Source: Pseudopyrenochaeta lycopersici
Taxonomy: Eukaryota > Ascomycota > Dothideomycetes > Pleosporales > Pseudopyrenochaetaceae
Reading direction: 5' to 3'
DNA: 64,000 nucleotides
Assembly: GCA_003313425.1 (NCBI GenBank)
Contig: NHZP01000019.1
Location: forward strand, 124,001 to 188,000
The notes under the pieces: generated by a model
Seen by the model: the letters and a program-made list of their open reading frames with translations, nothing else
The model's database searches: none
Told to the model about the DNA's origin: nothing
Translations under genes and position numbers: made by a program
Shown: positions 21,820 to 33,041 of the stretch, piece after piece
How the letters are laid out: each line of letters begins with the position of its first letter
How positions within the stretch are numbered: the first letter of the stretch is position 1

Positions 21820-22910
21820 ATGTCGCATGCCCTTATAAACACTGTCCGATCATCTTCGAGGGCTGTTCGATCAACACGACCTGTGGTTTCGTCGTTGCCG
21901 TCATCGTCGACACCGCGGGCCTTGCTTGCCTCTTCTCAAACCAGATGGAGCTCACACTCGCCTCTGGGTGCTTCGCCAGCCCACGCTCGCAAACCTGTCA
22001 CCATCAACACTCTCCAAAGCCTACACCGCAAGAACGAGCCAATCACAATGATCACAGCGCATGACTTCCCAAGTGCCCATGTCGCCGACCATGCGGGCAT
22101 GGACATGATACTTGTGGGAGATAGTCTAGCCATGGTTGCTCTGGGCATGGAGGATACAAGCGAGGTTCTGATGGAAGAAATGTTATTGCACTGCAAGTCA
22201 GTAGCACGCGCAACAAAAGGCGCCTTTACAGTAGGCCATCATACCAACTGCCACCTTTGATCAGTGTGTTGACGTGATAATAGGTAGGAGACTTACCCAT
22301 GGGAAGCTATGAGATCTCACCAGAGCAAGCTTTAGCATCTGCCATACGTATGATCAAAGTGGGTCGCGTAAAGTCTGTCAAGCTCGAGGGCGGCAAGGAA
22401 ATGGCACCGACAATAAACAAGATCACTGAAGCTGGAATCCCTGTGCTCGCTCATATTGGTCTTACACCTCAGAGACAGAACGCCCTTGGCGGCTTTCGCG
22501 TTCAAGGTAAGAGCACCACCTCGGCAGTCAAGGTGCTCGAGGATGCTCTTGCTATCCAGGAAGCTGGCGCTTTTGCTGTAGTCTTAGAGGCTGTCCCAGC
22601 TGAGGTCGCTGCTTTGGTGACAAAGGAGCTCAGCATCCCTACGATTGGCATCGGCGCCGGTAACGGATGCTCCGGTCAGGTTCTCGTCCAGGTAGATATG
22701 CTCGGCAACTTTCCACCTGGTCGGTTTCTACCCAAGTTCGTTAAGCAATTCGGTCACGTGTGGGAAGAGTCTTTGAGCGCGATCCAACAGTACAAGACTG
22801 AAGTAAAGAGCCGAGAGTATCCCGCGCCAGAGCATACATATCCGATGTCCAAGGAAGTTCTCAGTGAGTTCGAGAAGTTGATCGAGGAGAGACGCAAGAC
22901 GGGGTCATAA
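21820..22910 (+). CDS. panB: 3-methyl-2-oxobutanoate hydroxymethyltransferase
   Basis: First committed step of pantothenate (vitamin B5, CoA) synthesis: transfers a one-carbon unit from methylene-THF to alpha-ketoisovalerate, giving ketopantoate (yeast ECM31). Exons 21820-22230 and 22284-22910 give 345 residues; the 53-nt intron has GTAGGC...GTGATAATAG, and splicing joins AFT to VGDLPMGSYE. Seen: a Ser/Arg-rich presequence of about 50 residues with the look of a mitochondrial targeting signal, then the PanB (beta/alpha)8 core with MITAHDFPSAHVADHAG, ILVGDSLAMV, VKLEGG, AHIGLTPQ and IGIGAGNGCSGQVLV. An upstream in-frame Met at 21799 would add seven residues; 21820 (MSHALIN) looks more natural. 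Confidence 0.92.
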
Positions 22911-23246
22911 ATAGTAGCATCCGTTCGTGGTATCATTTTCGGCGTTTTTGGTGGGCTTCTTTTCATACCCACACTGTGTCAGTGGCAGCTTGCATCTTTC
23001 TGCATTTTTATAGCGAGTCCGAGAATAGAGAAACGAAGCTGCACTTTGACAAAAGCGCAATTTCAAAAAATCGTTGACACTATCATTCACTGTGAGAATC
23101 TTCTTCAATGGCAGGTCTTTGATGTTTTGACTGTGATATGGTGGCCATATACCGCAATGCTTGCGGTCTTCGATTGTCGAATTGGGTATATCTGCTGTAC
23201 AAAATGGGGATGAAGTTCAATTGTGGACACGACGGCAGTCAATGTA
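22911..23246. other. Tail-to-tail intergenic sequence
   Basis: Between the convergent 3' ends of panB and ATG12; both 3' UTRs should lie here. Nothing else seen. Confidence 0.5.
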
Positions 23247-23880
23247 TCATCCAAAAGCAGGCGACATTGCATATCCTACCACAAGTTCTTCACCCTGCTT
23301 GAAACACTACACGCGAAAAGTCAGCATATAGAGTACATGCCGCCATTCCTCTCCCCATAAAGGTTGGCTAGCTCACCGTCCACAAATTCCCAACTACTTC
23401 GTCCAATGCAGGAGCGAAGACACTACCAACATAGCAGAAAACGCTCTCATGCTCCTTGACGCCGAGCCGCTTACGTAGAAATCGAACGATAGTTACAAAT
23501 TGTTGGTTTGTTGATAATTTGAAGACACGCTGATGCAAGTGAGGTGCTGAGCCGATTGGTTGCAGCCGGACGGTTACTGCGAGTTGTGTTAGAGCAGATA
23601 CAGTTCGACGAGTGGGAGGAATGCGAAGCCGAGTGTGATCCGATTGACGAGCTAATCCGCTCCTCAGCCAGATTGAGCTGGTCATTATGGGCTGAATGCA
23701 GGAGTTGGGAAAGAGTAACGCTCCTGACATACTCTTATCTACTTTCATATTTCCTGCAGTTTCAAGGGCTTTTGATGCATCTCTCGGTAAGTTTGTCAAT
23801 ACAACAGAGGCTGCCATCGTCAAAGGGGCCTCAGTGGTGTCATCTTCATCCGGTATCCGTTCTTTGGGCGAGTCAGACAT
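23247..23880 (-). CDS. atg12: Ubiquitin-like autophagy protein ATG12
   Basis: ATG12 is conjugated through its C-terminal Gly to ATG5 by ATG7 and ATG10; the conjugate drives ATG8 lipidation in autophagosome formation. Exons 23880-23733, 23576-23377 and 23306-23247 give 135 residues. Seen: a short acidic N-terminus (about 40 residues), then the ubiquitin fold (KITVRLQPIGSAPHL, QQFVTIVRFLRKRLG, VFCYVGSVFAPALDE, VGNLWTCFKQ) ending GYAMSPAFG with the conjugating Gly last. Intron 1 (156 nt; GTATGT, CTAAC, CGCAG) is stop-free and divisible by three; intron 2 is 70 nt. An upstream Met at 23910 adds ten residues. Confidence 0.92.
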
Positions 23881-24666
23881 GATACTAGGGAAGCAGTTGT
23901 GGTGAGGCAAGCCTCCGGCTGGCGGAATAGACGGCGAAAGGTTGAGGGGCCAGAAGAGGAAGATGTTCGCGCTGCAACGGATGCAAAGTATTCAGTCTGT
24001 GGAGTGAGTAGAGAAAGGCTAAGAGCAAGTGCGAGGTGGGAGGTGAGAGTAGGACAGTAATGGAGTCGTGATGGAAAGGTGTGAACGTTTGCCTGGCCAA
24101 TCAAAGCCCCACTATGCCAACCACATTACTCACAAATGGCAACGGCAGCAAACAACCATATCGACTGTCGCATTGATATTTTCTAGATATCTCATACGAT
24201 AGTGATATATAATATAGCCTTCAGTAGTAGTAACATTCGCATATTTGGCGCCACGTCTGAGCATGCCAATGTCCATCGAACCACCATAAACAATGCCGCC
24301 CTAAGAAAACACTAGCTAGCCTGCTTGCAAGCACAACAGACAGAAAAGAGGCCACGAAGGCCTTGATGCAATAGATATATACAACGATTGATGCACCCTT
24401 AGCCTCCAGGGATCGCGACTGTACCACTTATAAGAAATAACCAAACCAAGCCATGCCGCCAAAAAGAAGAGGATGCACCTCGGAAATGCTGTAAGTTTCG
24501 GAAATGGATTGTAACGGGTATTCGCTCGCAGAATGAAGCCATGCGCGTGGGGCAAGAATCGAACAAAGGTCGGGAAGGGAAATTATGCCGTGGGTATTAA
24601 GTCGTGCATTAACGCCGTTACGAATGCAATGTGTGGTCGTATGCTATGCGTGTGCTGAGCGAACGC
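23881..24666. other. Intergenic sequence
   Basis: ATG12 promoter and DBF4 3' region. Short minus frames at 23820-24104 and 24316-24555 are not supported. Confidence 0.45.
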
Positions 24667-26581
24667 TCATCGACGATCAAGCTGGGCGAGCAACTGGTCA
24701 AGCTCTGCCCAATTCTCAGTAGTAACTGCGAATTTGCGATGTTTGCGAGAGATGACGTGCTAGCATTCGTCAGTTTGTGGAAGCCGAAGAAGTAAAGGCT
24801 AAGATCTTACCTCATCGAAGTCATTGAACTTCTCTCTGCAGTTCTCGCAGTAACCTGGTTTCAGCTCCTTCTCGGCGGTCTTGCGTCTGCGGAGCGCGGC
24901 AACTTTACGGGCCTGCCTCTCCTCGTCCTCATCTTCGCGAACTAGACCAAGATTCTCCTGGGCTTTACGCTTGGCCGCTCGCGCGGGCTGAGTATGTTCC
25001 TGGTTGAGGGCAGCTCTCACGTCGTTCATGACTGACGAATGGCCGCTGTTTGCCGACGGTACGCTGTTCTTCTCAAGAACTTTGCGTTTCAGTTGGTTCA
25101 CTTCTTTGCTGTTTCCGGCTCTAGGTCCAGCAGCCGTTGAGGATATCATCTGAGACCGGATGGCTGAGGTGATGTTTGACGCTTGCAGACCGGAAGCAAC
25201 TGGCTCTCCAGCAATGAATCGTGGCATAGCTCGGATACTAGCCTGAGCACTCCCGAACATAGGCGGAATGCCATCGGTGCTGGTACGCTTCAGCGGAACC
25301 GCTTTGGGAGGGTCCAACGGTTTCGCTTCCTCGTCTCCTTCTTCTTTGCTACAAGCGGCAGGTGCACTTGGTCGTCTAGCCAAGTTGTTGTTCTCGGCCA
25401 AAACAACCTTCTCTTCCAGAGCAGACGCCGCACGTGTGCGTGGAACCACTGCTGCTGCCCTCGCAGCGCGACGTGCTTCCTGTTCTTCTTGCTGTCGACG
25501 ACCAAAATGAGGATCCTCAACGAAGGGGCACTTTCCGTTGCCTGAGGCGCGGAACTGCGGCCACTTCCCCTTCTCTTTCTCGACCTTCTGATATTCTCGG
25601 ATCATCACAGGTCGGGTGGCTTCATCCATATCGTGTACATAAACGTAGTATCCGCGTAGCGGGATCATATCCTGGGAAGCGATGACAAAATCACGGTCCA
25701 TCTTCTCGTTCTGCAACAGCCTCTGTAGATCTGCCGGGCGGCCCTTCTGCTGTAACGTGGTCATGCCCTGACGAGTCTGGTAATTGGAAGCATCCTCTCC
25801 GGTCTCCTTGTTGAACATGGTGTCTATCATGCGCTGCAACTTCTCCACAGACCAGATCTTCATATTCAGCTCTTTGGCCTTGTACAGAATGTCCCCGCGG
25901 GTCGACTTCTGCAGGGCGGCATCAAAGACTGACTTCTTGTTCTCCAGCTGGGCTGGGTTAATGGTGGTCTTCGAGTGCGACGAGGAGCTCGAGTCGACGT
26001 CGGCAGGGATGGAACGTGTCGTAATAACATGGGTGGCTTCCCGAGAGAAGAATGTGACCTCACGCTGGAGATTGTCAGTATAGTTCGGTGGAGGTAAGAT
26101 AGAGTCGACGTACTGAGCCAAGGATCTGGGCCCTGCTCATGAGCTTGTCCTTTTGCGGGTTTGACACACTGTCGAAGTAGAAGACAAATTGCGGGAAAAG
26201 CTTGCGGTAATGACGCTGCCATTGTCTAATGGTCTCCAGATCATTTGATGCTCTCTGTACGCTCGCTTGCTTTGCTGGGACCTTGTTGTCGCGGGCTGCT
26301 TCGAGCTTCCTCGTCAAGGCAGTGGGCTGGGCTCCACTGCGGCGGACAAGTCCATGACGGCGTGCTTCTGCATCGTCGACTTCGATGATTTGCTTCTTCG
26401 GCGGTGGTTGTCCATAGGCTATGTCACGCTGCTCGCTTGCATGGGAGCGTTGGCGCTTTGCTCCGACAGCAGTCACGCGTAACGGCGAGTTGGTGGCATT
26501 CTGCAGGGTTGCGAGAGGCACGCGACGGCCCGACATGACTGCGGAGACCTGGGGCGATGGAGGGACAGCTACTGCTGCCAT
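24667..26581 (-). CDS. dbf4: Cdc7 kinase regulatory subunit DBF4 (NimO type)
   Basis: Activates and targets Cdc7 kinase to the MCM helicase at replication origins in the nucleus. Exons 26581-26114, 26064-24811 and 24759-24667 give 604 residues. Seen in order: motif N/BRCT-like region (about 110-180) with FPQFVFYFDSVSNPQKDKL and, across the first splice, LGSREVTFFSREATHVITT; motif M (LRGYYVYVHDMDEATRPVMI) with the following WPQF and GKCPF; a long Ala/Arg/Ser-rich linker; and the C-terminal CCHH zinc motif, GYCENCREKFNDFDE joined across the second splice to HVISRKHRKFA. Introns are 49 and 51 nt. The alternative start MSGRRVPL (26536) is possible and would remove 15 residues. Confidence 0.9.
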
Positions 26582-29079
26582 ATGTAGTTATTAGCGGCGG
26601 TGGTTGGGCCTGAGATGTGGTAAGAGGGAGTCGTGGAGGGGCAGGTGGTGAGTGTGGAAGCTCACGACGCGAAGCAACAGGCACGTCGAGGGGTTTTTCA
26701 GCAGCGCGTAGCAGCCATGGTGGTCTGCTGGAGCTTCAGTGGTTAGGTGAGGAGCTAACAAGAAGCAATTGAGCGAGGGAGGGGCGCGTCACAGCACAGG
26801 GTCTGCGTTCTTGATCCAAGGAAAAGGTGGTTTGTTGTGGAGGCTGGTATGTGATGATTGAGTAGGCAAAATGGACTACCCCAATTAGGGTTAGAGCGCT
26901 CTTGCGCGAACGGTTCAATGCACCCGCCCAGCAACCGACCCAACCGCGTACCCTGGTCGTAAACATTGCCGTTGCACCGCATTGCGTGTGAAAGCTGACC
27001 TTGGCCTTGGACAGCTTCGTTCTTGCATAGTCTCCTCCGAAGGCCAATATCTCCGAGGAACAGCTGCAACAATGGTTACACCTTGCGCATCGGCAAACAC
27101 ACACCCCGCTCATTTTGTGGCGTTTTGCTGACTGATGTCAACAATATGAGTTGAAAACAACACTACAATGACGCCTCTGAGCTTTACTGAAGCCAGTACA
27201 TCTTCGATATTTTCCGCTCTCATTCTTGAAAAGCTCCAGAAAGTAGCGAATGTATCTTTACTTGCTCATATTGCAGCCATGTACTCCAGCTTTTGGCTAG
27301 AGTTCTGTTGAGGCTGGCCGCACTTTCTAGAATCAGGCTGTGAGCTCAATCCGACAAGAACCGCATGTCAAGGTTTGATTATCACCTTTCTTACTTACTA
27401 CAACTTCAACCTTTCCCTCAATTCTGAAGATTTTGAGGCGTCTTAGGCTTGCTATTCCTCCTATTAGAAAGGCGTTCACAACCTATTCCTTTCGTCGATC
27501 ACTGACGAGTTATTCTTTCTCTTACAATAAAGGATCATTCTTTCCTCGTGCAATTCCAAATATGTGTCACTTGCAAAACTTATCTCTGAACGGCGTTTGT
27601 GTACACACAGAGGTCTCTTATGACATGATGCAACCCTCCAATGAATGAAACCACTTCATTTTTGGCGAACCCGCGTACGCCAGCTCAACCACTTTGATTT
27701 TGTCGCTGACAACATACTAAAAGTCATGCCTTCTAAAAAAAAACACGATGCAGACCAATATACATCCTTCATAATTGCACCCAGATCAAAGTCGTCGCCT
27801 CAGACGCAGCCACCATTTTTCTCCCGACTCTGTGATCGTTGGCTTTCTCGACATTCAACTTCGGAAAGCCCCTCTAGCATGCTATGACCTACAAGCAGTT
27901 ATTTCGTATATGCCAATTCCAGGCAAAGAAAAAGCTACTTGGTTCTAGAATGACAGGCTGGACTATCTGGTGGATATTACTACATCGCTCATGGCCATGC
28001 GCTTATGACCTGTAGTCAAGGAGGGGTTGCAACAATAGATGCGAAAACTTTAGGTGCGTTGAGGGGATCGCTGAGAGAGACACATCATGTGGGCAAGCAT
28101 CTATACTCGGCAAGTACAATTCGAAGCACTAAGGGGTGTATAGTTGTCGAAGCTAGGCAATAAGACTGAGTTGAGAGAGAACCTCACAAGGGGTGCACAA
28201 GATGCGTTCATATAGCCAGCCGACACAAGTAATTGTTAAGAGAAGGGCGACTAAACGAACACGCTAGCTCATCAACGGAGATGGCTTTGAGATGGATGAG
28301 CGTAGCATGATGAGCAGGGTGAAGGGAATGGTGATGCTGCTCAGGACTGCCAACCTTCTACCTTTCCTCCTGTTGGATGTATTGATGCTACCATGTTAGA
28401 TCTCATGGCCATATCCGCTCCTGCTCCTCAGGGTTGCACACTCGTCAACGGGATGGTAGGCTTGGTGAGTGATGCTCCTATCGAGCTCATTGAGACGGTA
28501 TTGCGGCCAAGTCGAGATCACATTCTTTTAGCGAAAAAAAAAATGTCTGGTAAAACCTGGTCTGGTATATCAAGACCCTTGGAGGGCTTTCGGATCAGAT
28601 TTAGTCGCCTCTGGTCTGATCCAGATATATAGGAGATAGTTAATGTTGAAGAAGGTCGTCTATGGAATGACGTAGACGATGTTCACCCAGTAGAGTCTGA
28701 CAACAGCATATTTCCGAATATTGGTCTGAAATCTTTCACAGTTTACCGAAGGATTCTATACCCACAATATTGTCCACCCATATATTGGCTGTTTCATGAG
28801 ATGGCGCCAAAGAATAATTAATTTGGGGACGACTCGTTACGAAATGAAAGATATCGCTTCACCGATGATTGTTTGAAACTTGCATAAGACGGTTCACGCA
28901 TCTCAAAGATAAGGCTTGACATGGATAGGCTGCACATGCAGATGTTGTTACGCTGTGTCCCGCGTGCGGTTGAGAACAGTAAACCCCCACTCCAGCGATG
29001 AACAGACGTGATCTCTCGGAAGCATCGCAACAAGTAATGGATCAGTCATACTCTCGATCTCGAGACTTTAAGTACCATG

Positions 29080-29113
<34 letters not shown>

Positions 29114-29469
29114 ATGATGATGCAAAAGCTGAGGGCACGTTGTTCGGCTTATTGGTGCTCGGTGATTCGGGACCCTAGCCGGTACAACGGTTTGACCCGT
29201 TCTCTCAACAGTCCTGTGCGCTTTCACATGCTTCTGGTGCCCCCAACCTTTTCACGCGCAAACCTAGACTAACGCCTTCTCAGCAAGAAGATCATGCCGC
29301 TGTCAAAAGTGCCAAATTTATCTTTAACGCTGCCCGCGTTCTTTCCGCCATGTTCGGATTCGACAGTTTTCTTCGCATGCTGCCGTTTGCGGTCGTGGTT
29401 TATTGATCCGTAAACAGTTTCCTGAACATACCGAATTCGTACCCAGCACCTCATAGATAAGCCGACAAC
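26582..29469. other. Gene-poor 2.9-kb stretch
   Basis: DBF4 promoter and about 2.5 kb in which I see no supported gene. Frames at 26736-27113, 27433-27648 and 28393-28632 are short and family-less. There is a (TG)15 microsatellite at 29081-29110 and A runs near 27737 and 28536. Confidence 0.45.
29081..29110. repeat. (TG)15 dinucleotide microsatellite
   Basis: An uninterrupted TG/CA tract of 30 bases in intergenic DNA, about 360 bp upstream of the next gene. Confidence 0.97.
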
Positions 29470-30561
29470 ATGCCCCGAACCGAGCGGAGTGGAGCCCCAG
29501 AGGCAGACTCGAATGAAGTCTCAACAGTCAAGGAACACACCAGCATTCGACCAAGCATGCTATACAACGTCCTCCCAACAATGGTTTCCAACCGGATACC
29601 GGCACTTCCTTCGCTTCGAGAATCTCTCAGCGGCAAGCGACGCAGCAAGTCCCAGTCGCTGACGGAATTACCACAACCCGAGACACCTCCTCCGTACTAC
29701 ACGTCGAGGCCTGGCAGTGGCAGCGTTACGCCTCAGATAGTATTGGGAGAAGCGGACTTCGAAGTGTTGGAGGATGCTTCTGAACGCCCAGGCTCGTCAG
29801 CAAGCACAATACCTTCTCTATTTGCTACGTATGAGACGAGAACTGGGATCAGCTGGAGATATGCAAGCTCAGGTATATGCTCTGGTGCGTCCCAATACGA
29901 CCATGAAGGCTAACCGTGATCAGGTATAAGCCTCATGACCCAGGCATACCGCGAGTCAACCGTTCCTCTCCAACATGTTGACGAGTCATCTACGTCACTT
30001 ACCCGCCAACTCTACGTGCATGGCATGACCTACCTACTTCGAGGGCTACCCACCGATTTGACACCTGAAGAGACGGCCAGCCTCCAGTCTGCTATACCAC
30101 AAGGTGTTGTTGACGTGCGAGTTGACTCAAGCACGCACGCCCTAGTGCCGGTTTCCAAGCGACGCTCGATCACGCAAGAAGCACCGCCACAAGAACCCAC
30201 GGCCCTCCACCGCATAACGGCAATTATCGTCTTCCAAACCTTTATACTCATACAATTTCTCTTGCCGTACATCAAGCTTCTACTGTCGCACACATACCAG
30301 TTCGAAAGAAAACATCAGATCACGAAGCGGCTGGTCAACACGAGCGTCAGTACTGTGGATGAGCTTAGTCGCAGAAGCATTAGATTGTCACAAACGGTAT
30401 GCCAGATGAATGAAGGTAGGGTGGGACAAGCGATTAACGAGATGACCATTTGGTGGGTCAGTAGCGTCACTGGAGGCATTCAGCAGGGCATTGAGGAGGG
30501 ACTTAGTACAATGAGAGCGACTGCTGAGCACCCACAGCGAAGGGTAACGGTCGAGAAGTAA
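29470..30561 (+). CDS. Hypothetical protein with one membrane segment
   Basis: Not recognised. Exons 29470-29872 and 29924-30561 give 346 residues; the 51-nt intron (GTATAT, GGCTAAC, ATCAG) joins WRYASSG to ISLMTQA. The N-terminal 150 residues are Ser/Pro/Glu-rich and probably disordered (including PETPPPYY). The middle reads MTYLLRGLPTDLTPEETASL, then a clear hydrophobic segment near 240-262 (ITAIIVFQTFILIQFLLPYI). The C-terminal part is helical and amphipathic. Topology suggests a single-pass or hairpin membrane protein. Conservation cannot be judged here. Confidence 0.65.
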
Positions 30562-30977
30562 GCCGGGCGTAGTCTATTAGCATTGGGCAGGCGTTCTGCA
30601 TCTGAAATTCACGAGATAGTCATGACATGATGTGACAAGACGATAGAGGACAAGAAATTCTACATGTTGTATGATCCAAAGACGGTTTATTGTGCTCAAG
30701 AGGGTGGAGTTGGACTTCTTATCTTATCGGGCGGCGAATGCGGCCACACTCCCTAGCGCGTTAAATGCGGAGGAACGTGCCCTCGAAAAAGTCGTGCAGT
30801 CTCTGGTGCAACGCCTCCTGGAACGCCAGCAACACGACACTGCCGTTCTTTCATCCCAATTCGCCTTCTCCTTCAAGGCACCTCCCTAGGAATTGTACAT
30901 TAGTTTAATCCTTATTTCCAAGATACCCCTGTAATCTTCTACACATTGCGGGTGCTTCTTCCGCAGCGCTTTCCATC
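30562..30977. other. Intergenic sequence upstream of MSS116
   Basis: About 420 bp between two plus-strand genes. A 72-codon frame at 30671-30889 has no visible support. Confidence 0.45.
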
Positions 30978-33041
30978 ATGTTCGGCGCACTACGCAGATG
31001 TCCGGCAACCCTCGCGAGGAGCCTTTCCACGGCCGCTGTTGCGCCCAGAGCCCTTCGAACAGCTTCGTTTCAGTCGTCAGGGGCGCTGAGAATACCATCG
31101 TCACGGCTCGCAAACGTCTCGATTGCGGGCTTCCACCACAGCGCAAAGTGGCAACAAGTCGCAGCGCAGGCGGAGGCAGAGGAGAGCATTGCTGAGAATG
31201 GACCCGTCACTGAGTTCAAGGAGTTGGCCACGCGAGGACTTGTTCATCCCAACCTCATCAACACCATCACCAAACAGATGAGGCTCACAGAGATGACGGA
31301 TGTGCAGAGCAGGACAATCAACGAGGCCTTGAGCGGCGTTGACGTGTAAGCAATCTCTATATACAAGCGTGGCATTCCAAGCCTAATGGACTGTAGCATT
31401 GCGCAAGCAAAAACCGGTACCGGCAAAACCCTCGGCTTCCTCATTCCCATAATCCAGCGACTCATCCAGGCCGACCCGAAGCTGGGCGAGAAGGCCCGCG
31501 GATACAAGCGCGCAAAGCCAGACGACATCAGGGCCATCGTCATCTCGCCCACGCGAGAATTGGCAGAGCAAATCGCTGTCGAGGCGAAGAAGGTGGTTTC
31601 CGGCACAAGCATTGTGGTGCAAACCGCTGTCGGCGGAACGCAGAAGAGGGCCATGCTTCAGAAGACGCAGCGTGAAGGGTGCCATCTCCTCATCGGCACA
31701 CCTGGCCGTATTTACGACGTTCTCTCCGATCCCTACTCTGGGGTAAAAGCACCCAATCTCAATGCGCTGGTCATGGACGAGGCAGATCGTCTTCTCGACG
31801 ACGGTTTCACCAAAGAGATTGATGAGATCAAAAATTACCTGCCTGATCCCGAAGAAGTCGAACGCCAGAATCTCATGTTCTCCGCCACCATCCCCCGCGA
31901 CGTTGTAGACCTCGTACGCAAGACCATGCGCCCGGGCTTCCACTTTGCCAAGTGCGTCAGCGAAGACGAGGAGCCGACGCACCAGCGGATCCCCCAGAAG
32001 TTTGTCAACCTTGCCGGCTTCGAGAACATCATGCCCTCTCTGTACGAGCTCGTTACGCAACAACACCAACTCGCCAGGTCTGGCGAAGCACGCCCGTTCA
32101 AGGCCATTGTCTACTTCAATAGCACTGCCGAAGTCACCCTTGCGGCGTCTGTATTCTACAAGCTCAGCGGCGGTTTCAAGCGTAACACTCCCCTTGCCGG
32201 CCTCCGCGGATACGAAATTCATTCCAAGCTCTCCCAAGCGCAAAGAACCAGGGCAGCAGACGACTTCCGCCACTGCCAGTCTGGTCTCTTGTTCTCATCC
32301 GATGTTACCGCCCGCGGCATGGACTTCCCCGACGTCACACATGTCATCCAAATCGGTCTCCCCCGCGAGCGGGACTCTTATATTCATCGTCTCGGCCGTA
32401 CTGGTCGTGCTGGCAAGGAGGGTGAAGGCTGGCTGTTCCTCACGCCTTTTGAGAAGTTCGAAGTTCGCCGCCGTCTCCGCGATCTGCCTTTGAGTGATGC
32501 TACCGCTTCGCTCGAGTGCGCAACTGTGGACATGACCCAAGCCGCCGAGGTACCAGAGAATGTTGGCAGGATTTTGTCCGAGGTAGTCGAGGCGCATAAG
32601 AAGGTATATCCTGATCAGCTTGACGCTGCGTTCCGTGGGTTGTTCGGGAGTTACCAGTGGTTTGGTGACAAGCAGGGTCTGCTGGAAGGCGCGAATCGTC
32701 TCGCAGAATTTGGCTGGGGCATGCCGTCCCCACCCAGCCCGCCTACCAGCTTTTACAGTGGAGGAGGTGGAAGGAGAAGTGGCGGCGGTGGACGTGGATT
32801 TGGCAGTGACCGCAGTGGCTTCGCTGGAAGAGGAGGTGCTAATGCATTCGGTGGCCGGTACGGTGGTGACAGGGCGTTTGGTGGTGACCGAGGAGGCTAT
32901 GGCGGCGACAGGCGCAACGGTGACCGAAGAGGAGGCGGAGGCGGTTTCGGTGGTGAGAGGAGAGGAGGCGACAGAGGATTTGGCGGAGACCGGGGCTTTG
33001 GTGGTGACAGGCCGAGGAGAGAACCGCGTCTTGAATTCTAA
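30978..33041 (+). CDS. mss116: Mitochondrial DEAD-box RNA helicase, MSS116 type
   Basis: ATP-dependent RNA chaperone of mitochondria; yeast Mss116 aids group I/II intron splicing and translation. Exons 30978-31345 and 31397-33041 give 670 residues; the 51-nt intron splits the Val codon before IAQAKTGTGKT. Seen: an Arg/Ser/Ala-rich targeting sequence (1-55), a Q-motif region (TDVQSRTI), motif I AKTGTGKT, Ia PTRELAEQ, Ib TPGR, II DEAD, III SAT, then the second RecA domain with ARGMDFPDV and HRLGRTGR. A C-terminal tail of roughly 100 residues is made of Gly/Arg/Asp-rich units (GGDRGFGGDR-like), as expected for RNA tethering. Confidence 0.92.

Noticed and set aside
24541..24575. Possible tRNA T-arm on the minus strand (TTCGATTC)
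   Set aside because: The flanking bases do not form the T stem or an acceptor stem, and no anticodon arm is found at the right distance.
28393..28632. 79-codon plus-strand frame
   Set aside because: Short, no domain, no neighbouring exon with splice signals.
31383..32273. Minus-strand 296-codon frame
   Set aside because: Antisense to the MSS116 helicase core; sense strand carries all DEAD-box motifs.
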